A stretch of DNA of 43,811 bases from Anaerolineaceae bacterium UBA6105 (GTDB lineage: Bacteria; Chloroflexota; Anaerolineae; Anaerolineales; Anaerolineaceae), in the NCBI GenBank assembly GCA_002423495.1, contig DIWN01000066.1, positions 1-43,811 on the forward strand, in the 5' to 3' direction. Every line of letters starts with the position of its first letter. Position 1 is the first letter of the stretch. Positions 1 through 9,700 of this stretch are shown piece after piece. Made by a program: the position numbers and the translations under genes. The notes beneath the pieces were generated by a model that saw nothing but the letters and a program-made list of their open reading frames with translations, was not told the origin of the DNA and made no database searches.

Positions 1-950
1 GCATCAATCGCCTGCACTGCCCGGGCTATAGCACTCACCATGGCTTTTGCATCCGATCGTCCGTGCCCCACAAACACGAGTTCGTTTACACCCAGCAGCG
101 GCGCTGAGCCAATTTCTGCGGGGTCCATTAACTGCCGCACCTTATCAAAGGCGGGTTTTGCCAAGAAGGCGCCCGCTTTGGTGCGTGTGCTGCTCATCAA
201 TTCCTCTTTGAGCGTGCTCATGATCAGGCTCGCAACGGCTTCCGTTGACTTTAGGATCACATTCCCTGTGAAACCATCTGTCACAGCCACGTCTACTGAG
301 CCGCCAAAGAGCTCCTTGCCTTCAATATTTCCGATGAAACCAGGCACTTGCTCCTTCAGCAGCGAATGTGTTGCCTTGACAAGTTCGTTGCCCTTGCCTT
401 CTTCCTCTCCGTTGGCGATCAAACCAATGCGAGGCTCAACAACACCTTGCATCAAGCGCGAATAAACTGCTCCCATTTGCGCAAATTGCACCAAAAATTC
501 CGGTCTGCAGTCCGCATTGGCGCCGATGTCCAGCAGAACGCTTTTACCGCCTTTTACAGGGATTGTGGAACACAGGCACGGTCTGATCAGGCCCGGGATC
601 AAACCAAAGATTTTGGTAGCAAAATACATTGCCATGCCGGTATTCCCTGCGGTTACAAAAGCCTGGGCTTCGCCATCCTTTACCAACTGCATTCCAACCG
701 CCATCGTATTCTGCTTCTTGGCGCGGGCTTCCTGGATGTGGTCGCTCATCTCGAGCCACTCCGCCGAATTCACAATCCGTACACCGGAAAGATCCTGGTT
801 CAACTTTTTTAGTTCAGACGTAAGTTGAACCTCATCACCCACCAGGATCACGTTGATGTCAAATTCCTTACTGGCTACTATCGCCGCTTCCACTTCCGGG
901 AAGGGGCGGTCATCACTGCCCATTGCATCTAAAACAATTGTTTTCTTCAA
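1..950 (-). CDS. plsX: Phosphate acyltransferase PlsX, 3' end cut by window edge
   Basis: PlsX makes acyl-phosphate from acyl-ACP and phosphate, the first step of phosphatidic acid synthesis by the PlsX/PlsY route; it acts at the cytoplasmic face of the membrane. Reading the minus strand from 950 gives LKKTIVLDAMGSDDRPFPEV, the characteristic PlsX N-terminus (VLDAMGSD). Further on come VTAGNTGMAMYF, LLDIGANADCRPEFL and VDVAVTDGFTGNVILK, all family hallmarks. About 316 codons are present and the end lies beyond base 1. I chose the TTG at 950-948 because GAGG sits six bases upstream and no suitable ATG precedes the conserved start. The only nearby in-frame ATG is inside the DAMGSD motif and would remove the first strand. 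The neighbouring tRNA gene is on the opposite strand, so plsX must have its own promoter. Confidence 0.93.
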   Translation of the reverse strand, partial: MKKTIVLDAMGSDDRPFPEVEAAIVASKEFDINVILVGDEVQLTSELKKLNQDLSGVRIVNSAEWLEMSDHIQEARAKKQNTMAVGMQLVKDGEAQAFVTAGNTGMAMYFATKIFGLIPGLIRPCLCSTIPVKGGKSVLLDIGANADCRPEFLVQFAQMGAVYSRLMQGVVEPRIGLIANGEEEGKGNELVKATHSLLKEQVPGFIGNIEGKELFGGSVDVAVTDGFTGNVILKSTEAVASLIMSTLKEELMSSTRTKAGAFLAKPAFDKVRQLMDPAEIGSAPLLGVNELVFVGHGRSDAKAMVSAIARAVQAID

Positions 951-979
951 GCTAAACCTCAGATTCTGACCCCGTTTTC

Positions 980-1007
980 TTGACAAAGAACACGGAACCG
1001 GTATAAT
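980..1007 (+). promoter_or_regulatory. Sigma-70-type promoter of tRNA-Leu
   Basis: TTGACA at 980-985 and TATAAT at 1002-1007 are both perfect consensus hexamers, separated by 16 bases. The predicted start lies about eight bases before the mature tRNA 5' end, which is typical of a dedicated strong tRNA promoter. The site lies between the divergent plsX start and the tRNA. Confidence 0.85.
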
Positions 1008-1021
1008 CTAATCTCACGTTT

Positions 1022-1103
1022 GCGCTGGTGCTGGAATTGGCAGACAGGCGTGGTTGAGGGCCACGTGCCGCAAGGCGTGAGGGTTCAACTCCCTCTCAGC
1101 GCA
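1022..1103 (+). tRNA. tRNA-Leu (anticodon GAG)
   Basis: The 82-base sequence folds as a class II tRNA. The acceptor stem GCGCTGG (1022-1028) pairs with TCAGCGC (1096-1102) and A1103 is the discriminator base. The D arm is CTG/CAG with a GGCAGA-type loop. The anticodon stem CGTGG/CCACG closes the seven-base loop TTGAGGG, which places GAG at positions 34-36. There is a long variable arm (GCCGCAAGGC) and a T arm GAGGG-TTCAACT-CCCTC. The long variable arm and GAG anticodon give leucine, reading CTC and CTT. The 3' CCA is not encoded and must be added after transcription. Confidence 0.95.
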
Positions 1104-1107
1104 TTCG

Positions 1108-1137
1108 AAAAGAGCAATAATTTGCTCTTTTTGTTTT
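1108..1137 (+). terminator. Rho-independent terminator after tRNA-Leu
   Basis: AAAAGAGCAA (1108-1117) pairs perfectly with TTGCTCTTTT (1122-1131) around a TAAT loop, followed by TTTTTGTTTT. It begins five bases after the tRNA discriminator base. It also overlaps the stop codon of the convergent M23 peptidase gene, so it may partly serve both strands. Confidence 0.85.
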
Positions 1138-2563
1138 AAGGAAATGCCCGGCGCAGCCATGTCAAGGGATTGACTGGCGTACCCTGGATATCCACTTCAA
1201 AGTGCAGGTGCGGACCGGTCGAACGACCGGTCGTACCAATAATTCCAATTAATTGTCCAGACTCAACAACAGCGCCTTGTTCCACCAGTATCTCGTTCAG
1301 GTGGAAATACATCGTATACACACCCAGTCCATGGTCGATCACGATAGTGTTCCCGCGAACCACCTGGTTCGGGAAAACCCCCACCACCGTTCCGCCTGCG
1401 GGGGCGTAGACATCTGTGCCATTGCAGTAGCCCAGGTCCAGACCGGTGTGATAATAAACGCCCGGGTCGTCGTTATAGGTACGCCGGCTGCCGAATTCCG
1501 AGATGATGCAATCGGCGTCTTGTGCCGGGGAATACCACAGCCCGTCCCACTGCTGCACTGGGGTCACAGGCAAAACAATGCTTTTAAACATAGCGTTTTC
1601 AGCTTTTTCTGCCTCAGTTCCAATCGATTCCGGATCCACCTGAAGTGGTTTGTCGATCTGAAAATTCCCGGTGTTTATCATCACCAATTGATCAAAGCGG
1701 TATTCACTTCCATCCGGGTAGGTTACCGTCATCGTCAGCGGGTAAACTCCTGGCTCGGTCATCGCGTTGATCCCGCCGTATGCCATCTGCACACCGCTAA
1801 GATCCACAAAAGCCGGCTGGATGGAAGCCAGGTCAGCCTTGATCGTCACTGGCTGATCGCTTTCAACTTCGATCAGGAAGGTGTCACCCTGGATGAGCGG
1901 AAGGTTGTCCAGAACGATGCTTTTAATACCCGGAAGTGCCAGGTTGCTTCCGTTCGCCTCTGCGGAGGGCATGTAGTAGGTGTCCATCGGCATGCCCATG
2001 GTCGGGCTTGCGAGACCGTTCAACTCTGCCAGCAGCCAGGTGTTCTTCCCGCTCAGCACGCTTGCTTCCAGGAAGGATTGCCCGGGTTTGACGGCGGGCA
2101 TCGTGGTCATGTAACTGCCGTTTTCCTGGATGGTCATGATGATTTCGCGTCCGATAAAAAGCTCGGATGGGCTGGTCAGGCGGTTGGCTTTCACCAAAAC
2201 CGCTGTGTCGGTCTGACTGCGCCGGCTGAGGCTTGTCAGGCTCGAACCAAGCGCAACGTATTCAGTTGTCAGAATTCCCTGCATCCCCTCCAGGCTCGGA
2301 ATTTGCAGTCGGTCGCCCGGGCGCAGCATATCATCGGGCTGAATGTTGTTGAGCGTCATCAGCTGGTCGAGAGTGGTGTCAAAGCGCTGCGCGATCCACG
2401 AAAGCGTGTCGCCGTATTCCACGACGTAGATCGGGTAAGTGGCCTGGGCTTGCGCAGGGCGAGAACCAGCGCCAAAAAATATGGGAATCAAAAAGAGAAT
2501 AGCAAGCAAAATCCGTCTGGCTAAAAATCTCTTCTGGAGGTTGGTATAATCTGCCATAGTCAA
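1136..2563 (-). CDS. Secreted LysM-domain M23 murein endopeptidase
   Basis: This is a predicted cell-wall hydrolase or its regulator. The N-terminus has a positively charged stretch and a hydrophobic signal segment (about residues 16-40, ending near PAQAQA). A LysM peptidoglycan-binding domain follows at about 45-89 (VEYGDTLSWIAQRFDTT, then RPGDRLQIP). A middle region of ~250 residues is not recognised. The C-terminal M23 (LytM-like) domain runs from about 350: HTGLDLG supplies H372 and D376, and HLHFEV supplies H452 and H454, the Zn ligands and catalytic His of the family. All key residues are present, so activity is expected. Length is 475 residues. A second ATG two codons downstream (MADYTN) is an equally good start. 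The gene is divergent from exodeoxyribonuclease III, with a 39-base gap. Confidence 0.88.
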   Translation of the reverse strand: MTMADYTNLQKRFLARRILLAILFLIPIFFGAGSRPAQAQATYPIYVVEYGDTLSWIAQRFDTTLDQLMTLNNIQPDDMLRPGDRLQIPSLEGMQGILTTEYVALGSSLTSLSRRSQTDTAVLVKANRLTSPSELFIGREIIMTIQENGSYMTTMPAVKPGQSFLEASVLSGKNTWLLAELNGLASPTMGMPMDTYYMPSAEANGSNLALPGIKSIVLDNLPLIQGDTFLIEVESDQPVTIKADLASIQPAFVDLSGVQMAYGGINAMTEPGVYPLTMTVTYPDGSEYRFDQLVMINTGNFQIDKPLQVDPESIGTEAEKAENAMFKSIVLPVTPVQQWDGLWYSPAQDADCIISEFGSRRTYNDDPGVYYHTGLDLGYCNGTDVYAPAGGTVVGVFPNQVVRGNTIVIDHGLGVYTMYFHLNEILVEQGAVVESGQLIGIIGTTGRSTGPHLHFEVDIQGTPVNPLTWLRRAFP

Positions 2564-2602
2564 ATGACTAGTTTACCATAGGCTTTGAAAGGGCGCGAAA
2601 GA

Positions 2603-3367
2603 ATGAGAATTACAACTTGGAATGTCAACGGGATCCGAGCGATCGTCAACAAGGACGGTTTCAACTGGCTGGACGAGGTCAAACCCGATATCCTGGGGCT
2701 GCAGGAGATCAAGGCCAAGCCAGAGCAGGTGCCCGATCTTATTAAGGATCATCCGGAATACCTAAGTTTTTGGCATTCTGCTGAAAGACCAGGTTACAGC
2801 GGCACGGCAGTCCTCTATCGAAAAGAACCGCTTTCCATCCAAACCGGTCTGGGGATGGAGGAGTTTGATAACGAAGGGCGTACGATCCGCCTGGAATACC
2901 CTGATTTTTTCCTTTACAACATCTACTTCCCTAATGGCGGGCAGGAAAACAAAAGAGTGCCCTTCAAGCTGGACTTCTACGCGCGCTTGCTTGAACTCTG
3001 CGACGCGCACCACGCGAAAGGCGAGAAAGTGATCATCACAGGCGATTTCAACACGTCCCACCAGGAAATTGACCTTACGAATCCGAAAGAGAATGAAAAG
3101 AACACCGGATTTTTACCTGAGGAACGTGAATGGATCACCAAATTCCTCGAACACAATTTTGTTGATGCTTTCAGAGCGCTTTATCTTGATAAGGTGGAAT
3201 ACACCTGGTGGACCTACCGGACAAACGCCAGAGCCAGAAACATTGGCTGGCGCCTGGACTACTTTTTGGTCAGCTCAGAATTGATGGATCGGGTAAAGGC
3301 AGTCGAGATCCATGGAGACATTATGGGGTCTGACCACTGCCCGGTGAGCCTGATCCTGCGGGATTAG
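2603..3367 (+). CDS. xth: Exodeoxyribonuclease III (AP endonuclease, ExoA/Xth type)
   Basis: This is a Mg-dependent AP endonuclease and 3'-5' exonuclease of base excision repair. The 254-residue protein is the usual family length. Motifs in order are TWNVNGIRA near the start, LQEIKA (the metal-binding Glu), PGYSGTAVLYR, YFPNGGQENKRVPFK, ITGDFNTSHQEIDL (catalytic Asp/Asn), WWTYRTNARARNIGWRLDYF and GSDHCPVSL (catalytic Asp-His at the C-terminus). I place the start at the ATG at 2603, where the conserved MRITTWNV begins and AAGGG lies nine bases upstream. A TTG at 2585 would add six non-conserved residues. The gene stands alone, divergent from the M23 peptidase. Confidence 0.93.
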   Translation: MRITTWNVNGIRAIVNKDGFNWLDEVKPDILGLQEIKAKPEQVPDLIKDHPEYLSFWHSAERPGYSGTAVLYRKEPLSIQTGLGMEEFDNEGRTIRLEYPDFFLYNIYFPNGGQENKRVPFKLDFYARLLELCDAHHAKGEKVIITGDFNTSHQEIDLTNPKENEKNTGFLPEEREWITKFLEHNFVDAFRALYLDKVEYTWWTYRTNARARNIGWRLDYFLVSSELMDRVKAVEIHGDIMGSDHCPVSLILRD

Positions 3368-3434
3368 GGCTAAGGGAAAAGTTACTTTTCTCCCTAAAAA
3401 AATTATCAGATTACACTCAGATTACAAAACAATA

Positions 3435-3463
3435 TTGAATTATGAGAAATATTATTGTATAAT
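3435..3463 (+). promoter_or_regulatory. Predicted promoter of the giant secreted protein
   Basis: TTGAAT (3435-3440) and TATAAT (3458-3463) are spaced by exactly 17 bases in an AT-rich stretch. The predicted transcription start, about 3470, would leave a leader of roughly 250 bases before the ATG at 3724. A poorer alternative is TTGACC at 3663-3668 with TATCAG near 3686, which would give a short leader. Confidence 0.65.
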
Positions 3464-3467
3464 GTAA

Positions 3468-3492
3468 CTGTCTATCAACAATTGACAGACAG
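3468..3492. promoter_or_regulatory. Near-perfect palindrome at the predicted transcription start
   Basis: CTGTCTATCAA (3468-3478) and TTGACAGACAG (3482-3492) are inverted copies matching at 10 of 11 positions, separated by CAA. The site begins five bases after the -10 hexamer and covers the predicted +1. It could be a repressor operator or, once transcribed, a 5'-terminal hairpin that protects the mRNA. The sequence cannot tell these apart. Confidence 0.6.
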
Positions 3493-3711
3493 ATTTTCAG
3501 CATTACCGGCAATAATCTCTCCGGGATAAATTTGGGATTAATACATAAACACTATTCTCTGGATAGATCTTGTGAAGACCGCCCAATTACCTCAATTTTT
3601 ACCTCTTTGCTGGGTAAACAACCCAGTCTATTACGCCATTCTTACTTCTCTTTCATTTAGTCTTGACCTGTCATAACGGTCCATTTATCAGAATTACCGA
3701 TAAAAACTAAA
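3493..3711 (+). other. Long untranslated leader, no gene seen
   Basis: This AT-rich stretch has no convincing reading frame. It contains one small perfect hairpin, CTGGGT/ACCCAG at 3610-3626 with a five-base loop, and a possible secondary promoter at 3663-3691. I recognised no known riboswitch consensus in it. A good ribosome binding site (AAAGGAG) lies just before the ATG at 3724. Confidence 0.4.
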
Positions 3712-3723
3712 AAAGGAGCAATC

Positions 3724-6700
3724 ATGCGACCAAAAAATGTGTTTACGCTCTGTATTATTGTGTTTGTGCTTTCAGGTTTGTTGGTGAATTCAGTTTTTGC
3801 TATGCCGATAGACCCACAAAAAGAATTTGTTCCAGTGGAATCAACGCTTGAGACAAGTTTGAGCTCCGTTCAGGAAGATGTAGGTCCACCACAACATCCT
3901 TCTGTTTTCTTGCCGGATGAAGACTTTTCCGGTATGAACATTTATCAGGATGCTCGTGTACTAATCGAGCAGATGGATCAAGATATGTTGTCATTGGCTG
4001 CAACGGATAGCTTTGTGCCATCAGCACTTGCATCTGCCAATAGTTTGCCACTTGGGTTGGACATCAACAGTCTGCCAATGGATAAAATCACCATCGACAT
4101 GGCATTTGATGTCGTCATGGGCTGGGTGGACCCCTACCAGGCGGTAAGCGTTATAGCCTCCGGTATTTCCGGTTATGGTTATGCGGTGGCGGATGGGGTC
4201 GGCTTCTTTTGGACGCCTGTTTGGCATAACACACTTGGGCACCAGCTTGGAATAAGTTGCGGCGGGCCAATCGAAATCACTCCTGAAGGGGAAACACCAA
4301 TCACCCTTTCACCTAAATGTCTGACATTGGCTGAAATGAATGTGTTGACTGATACAGTCAGCGGAGGCATCGATGGGATGGGTGAAGGCGTTTTTGTTAC
4401 AGCAAGTTTAGGAAGCTTTCTCTCTGATGGTTATTGGCAAATTCCGCCTGTATTGGGGGCGCCTACAGCCATTGCCATTACCGACGTTTCAGGCAACTTC
4501 AGCACCAGTTTACCTGCTGTCGATTTGGGAGCAGAGAGCCTGGTCGCGTTGGATTTTGATCAGGATGGGGTCAATATTCGCAACTATGTTACTCCCCAAA
4601 ACCTATTCTTTGTGCACCAGATGAATACCATTGGTGGTTATGCTGATATCGATCAAAGCGTTTACGCGACCGTTTATGAAGGAGCATCTTTAACCGTTCG
4701 CTGGAGCGGCAGCACAACAGCAGGCGAACCCTTCGGTTTTTATCTGTTTGACTCTGTTGAAATTGAACCCGGGGATAGCATTAGTGTTTTTCTGGATGGT
4801 GGTCAGACACTTACAACAACTGTGATTGACTTAAGTAATTTCACTTTTGATGCTTCCGCAAACACCCTGCACGGAGAAGCTCCAGCGGGAACTGCTATCC
4901 GTACCAGTCTCTGGCAGAAAGATGGAGAAAGCCGAAACTATTCAGAGGATTACGCAACGGCTGGTTCATCAGGCTTCGATATCACTTTCACGTCAGACTT
5001 GAAAGCTTATGAAGATGTTCTGGTAGTTGCAACGGATGCAAATGGGAATCAAACTCAAATCACCAGTGGACCGCCTTATGTTCTTGCTGTTCAAAATCCC
5101 AATCTCGAATTCGATTGCGTGATTGGTCGGATGCATGCCCCTGGGCAACCCCTCATTGTCACTTTGGACAAGGGAGATGGAGAGGTTTATGAGCGTGTAA
5201 CTGGACGGTCTTCAGATGTTGGCAATGGGTTTTCTTCCGGGTGTTTTGTAATCAGAGCCCCGGATTGGAGTTGGGGTCCAATCAAGATGGATCCTGGCGA
5301 CACCGCCACTTATTCTAATGGAACTGATTGGTCACAATCGGTTGATGTAATTGGTTTTGATTATTCCTGGAACACTCTTACTGACACGATCAGCGGTCAG
5401 AGTATGCCAACTGGCGAAGTGGTTGTTACACCCTACAACTGGCAACATTATCTATACCCATCTTACGGCTCTCCTGGTTATCAGGTTGAGATCGCTGACG
5501 GAAGTTATTCCGTGAATTTTTCCAATTTTGATCTTCGTGGTGGGCAGTCCATAGAACTGACCCATTACACTAACGATGGCATGGGAAATGACTACAACAC
5601 ATGGTTAACGCTGAGCTTGCCTTACTTTGAGCTGCAGTTACATCATAACGCGATCAGCGGTATGGTTGCTATTCCTGAAGATGAGGTTACAGTGAATTTG
5701 TTTGAAGATGAGTTCGCGACTGTGCCCATCTTCACTACAAGCCAGGATGATGATGGCAACCCTTATTACTTCTGGTTTGGTGATCTTGGAGGAAATTCAC
5801 TCCTGCCTGGGATGCGGGTGGAACTCAGTAGCGATAGCGGTTGGGCGGCTGGTATGATCGTCCCTGCGTTGGATATCAGTGGGAATTATGAAACCAATGC
5901 GATCAATGGTAGTGGTCCCCAAGGATTATTGCTTGTTGAGGCTCAGCGTGAAGATCAGAGCCTTGGTTTGTTCATCCCAACTGACAATTCATCCGCAGTC
6001 TACCTGCAAACGGATCACTTTGGCTTTGACTTACGTCAGGGTGACACCGTATCATTGACATATCAAGCATTAGATGGCAACCGTGCTCGCCAGGAAGTGC
6101 CCATCGGGGATTTGTATTACGTTGGGCACTGGTTTAATATGGAAAACAGGGATTGGATGTGGGGCGAGGCTGTGCCTAACTCTACCGTTACCATCTCTGT
6201 CAATGGTGGTGCAGCAATCCCGACCTACTTTGAAGACGGCAGCTGCCCAAGCTGCTGGGGCATTCATGAGCCGATAGAGATCAACCCTGGTGATGAAATC
6301 ACAATCGTGGTGGATACAGGTTTCTCACTCACTTATCCTGTACCCAATCCTTTAACAGCCATAGCCGATTCGGATAACGATACCGTCTCTGGCCAGATCG
6401 GTGGGCGTGTAAATGATTGGGTCAATATCCAAACCTGGTGGGATGGTATGGATTACCAGGTCATCACAGAGTCGGACGGTTCATTTATCCTTCAAACGGA
6501 CTCAGAGGTAACCATAGACGTGCCGCGCGGCGGGGAGGGTTATATTTCATTCAATGAGATACCTTCCGATGCAAGGGTTGAATTTAACCAATACTTCCGC
6601 ACTCCAGACCTGATGCTGGATATATTCCCGGACGGTGATTTCATTCAAGGGGTTTACGAATCCGGCCATACGATCACGCTCGAGGTTTATGATAATACCG

Positions 6701-9700
6701 AGACCCTCAAGGCCACCGCAACCATGACCAGTGGCGACATGAATTGGGGTAATGGGCTGACCGGATTTGATACGAATATGTTCGGGGATGTCTGGGATCC
6801 TGAACGACCAGATATCATCCCAGGTGATCACATTCTTGGCTGGGTGGATGCTGAAAGTTATGTTGCAAGCCAATACACTGCCGATGCGAGGGTGGGTGCG
6901 ATCACAGGCGCTATCAACGTTGACAATGATAGTATCAGCGGTACAGTTTTCGCAGAATGGTTAATAACTGACCCACCAGAAGAAATCGGCGTGGAGTGCT
7001 ACGGCTGGGGTGCGCCTGGGGGTGCGCCGGATAAGTACTCTTCTGTCATTCCTGATGGAGAACATTTCTATTGGTGCGGCTGGAACCCGGATGATGAATG
7101 GGATGTGGATTACAACCAGGATGTGGCTGTAGCCTACCGCGAACCTGAAGGGCACAGGATCTTTGGGGTCTACAATGAGCCTTCCTTTGACCTGTTCCTT
7201 AACGTCAACTACGACCACGACTGGATTGAGGGTAACTACCCATCGGGATATTATGTGACTTTAGTGGTTACTGAAAGTGATGGATTTACTGAAAAAGCCC
7301 GCACAACCATCACCACCAGCGAAATCCCCTGGTGGGGCGGTGGAACAGGCTTCTCGACTAACTATGGTGATGTCATTTGGGATCCTGAACGCCCAGATAT
7401 TCAACCAGGCGATTGGGTGTTTGGGGAAGTGACCGTTGACGAAGCCACTTACTCCGCAGCCGTTCAACTGGGCTCATTTTCGGGTGAGCTATCTGCAGAG
7501 ACGGACTCTTACACGGGCACACTTTCCGCCCCTTGGTTGGATCCTGAAGTGCCTGTACCGGTTCAATGTCACCCCTGGGGAGCTCCAGATGGTACGCCCT
7601 GGAGGGAGACGAGTGCTTTGCCAGACGGCATCAGTGAGTTTACCTGTGATTGGACGGGAGAGTGGGATGTTCAACCAGGACAGGATATTGCCGTACTTTA
7701 TCTGGATCCAGGCGGGCATTGGATATATAGCGTGCCTGTAGCCTACACCGATGAATTAATATTGAATATCCATTATGACCACGATTGGATCGAAGGTAAC
7801 TATGAAGCCGGTCACGAGATCTTTTTAAGAGTTTTGGACAGCTTTGGGGTTGAAAAAGCACACATCACCCTGACATCCGGCTACATCGACGGTTGGGGAA
7901 GCACAACCGGGTTTGCCACCTATATGTCAGGGGCGACCTGGCTGCCAAACCAACCGGACATTCAGCCAGGAGATACGATCTATGGCGAAGTTGACGGTGG
8001 TACGTTTACCGCGGAAGTCACTATTGGCACAGTGACTGGTGATCTGGATCTTGACAATGATCGGGTTAGCGGCACGGTGGATGCTGAATGGCTGCCGCAA
8101 AGCGAGGAGCTAAAAGTTAGTTGTGAAATCTGGGATTGGAATGCCCCGCCAAACAAGGAAGATTGGGTTCTGCCTGATGGTTTGGATTCTTATCTTTGCG
8201 ACTGGAGTGGTGATGGTTACGACCTGAATGAAACCTCCAACCTGATGGTTGCCTACTACGAAGCAGCTGGCCATCGGATAATTGGAGATTTCCGATATCC
8301 TGCTCCGCGATTGCGCATCGAAAAGTGGCTGGAGAATGGTGAGCCAGGCGAAGGCGGCAATGTCACCTTCAACATCCAATATCGCAACGAAGGCAATGCT
8401 GAAGCAGTCAATGCCATCATCACAGATACCTTTGTGCAGGGCTTGACTTATCTCAGTGATACTTCTGGCTTGCCAAAAACTGAGATTGGTAATCAGGTGA
8501 TCTGGCAACTGGGCAATCTGACACCTGATGAGTGGGTCAATTTCTATGTGTTCGCGCATGTCGAAGCGACAGAGGGGAATGATGTCATCAATACCGTGGA
8601 GATCAGCTCTGATGGCTTTGACTCGGGTAATCCGGAGGATAGAACCAGAACCTGGCAGGGCACAGTCATCGCTAATAACACGCACGTGAACGTAGGCAAA
8701 GGCACTTGGACGTGGCTGCCAGCACCGGGTCAAAACTATGTCTACAACATCAATGTATGCAATAACGGCCAAACCGGCAGCACGGAATTAACCCTGATAG
8801 AAACATTGCCAGGCGCAGTCAGCCTGGTTTCCTGGTGGGGCAGCTATCCCGGTTGGAGCGAGATTTCTTACACAGGTAATATTCTGACCCTTGAGTTCCC
8901 TTCCATTCCTGGTGGAACTTGCCGGGAAGTTTATGTCAAGGTGATTCTGGATCCAGCCGCTCAGCCTGATGAGGAGCTGGTAAATGTTGTTGAGATATAT
9001 GCTGAGAATGATGATACAGAATGGCAGGATAATGAAGCCTGGCTGTATCACAACGTTGGTTCGCCTTTTACGGACCTTTCAGTTAGTCTTGGCTGGCACT
9101 CGGGTGTCCTGACACCCGGCGGACAGTACCGCTTCGGAATTTACTTCCGTAACGATGGGAATGTATCGGTTGAGGGACCGATACCATTGACTCTGACCCT
9201 GCCTTCCGGTGTCAGCTTTGGCGGTTGGAGCCATTGGGATTTGGCTAACCTAATCGGTGAGCCGGTCGTGGATGGAAACACTGTCACCTGGCTTGTTGAC
9301 GATCTTGACCCGGGTTATTACGGTTCCATTGAGGTGATCGCCAATATTGATGGTGGCATTACACCGGGGATTGAGCTGATCCAGGAAGTTACCTTCGAAG
9401 TTCAAGCTGGTGAAACAAATACTGAAAACAACCATGCGACTTTGAGTGTGACCGTTCAGGATCACGGTCCTAACCTGCGCATCCGGAAGGTCGGTGACTG
9501 GGCAGGATCTGATGAGAGCCATCAGTATGCCTGGTATCGTCTGGAAGTTGAAAACATTGGCGATGAAACGGTTGAGAACGTTGAGATCCGCGATGATTTC
9601 CCCACAGATATGACCTTCACGGACACACTCTGGGTAAATCACAATGGACAATGGACCTGGGATGACAGCCACCTGGATGAGCATTACTTTGTTGCTTACC

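Noticed and set aside
348..828. Several plus-strand open frames over the first 950 bases
   Set aside because: They are antisense to plsX, which is read from the minus strand with its conserved motifs intact.
1253..2524. 423-codon open frame on the plus strand
   Set aside because: It lies wholly antisense to the M23 peptidase, whose signal, LysM and zinc motifs are clear. Its own translation is His/Gln/Val-rich with no recognisable domain, as expected of an antisense shadow.
3493..3711. Riboswitch in the leader of the giant protein gene
   Set aside because: No known aptamer consensus was recognised; only one short hairpin is present.
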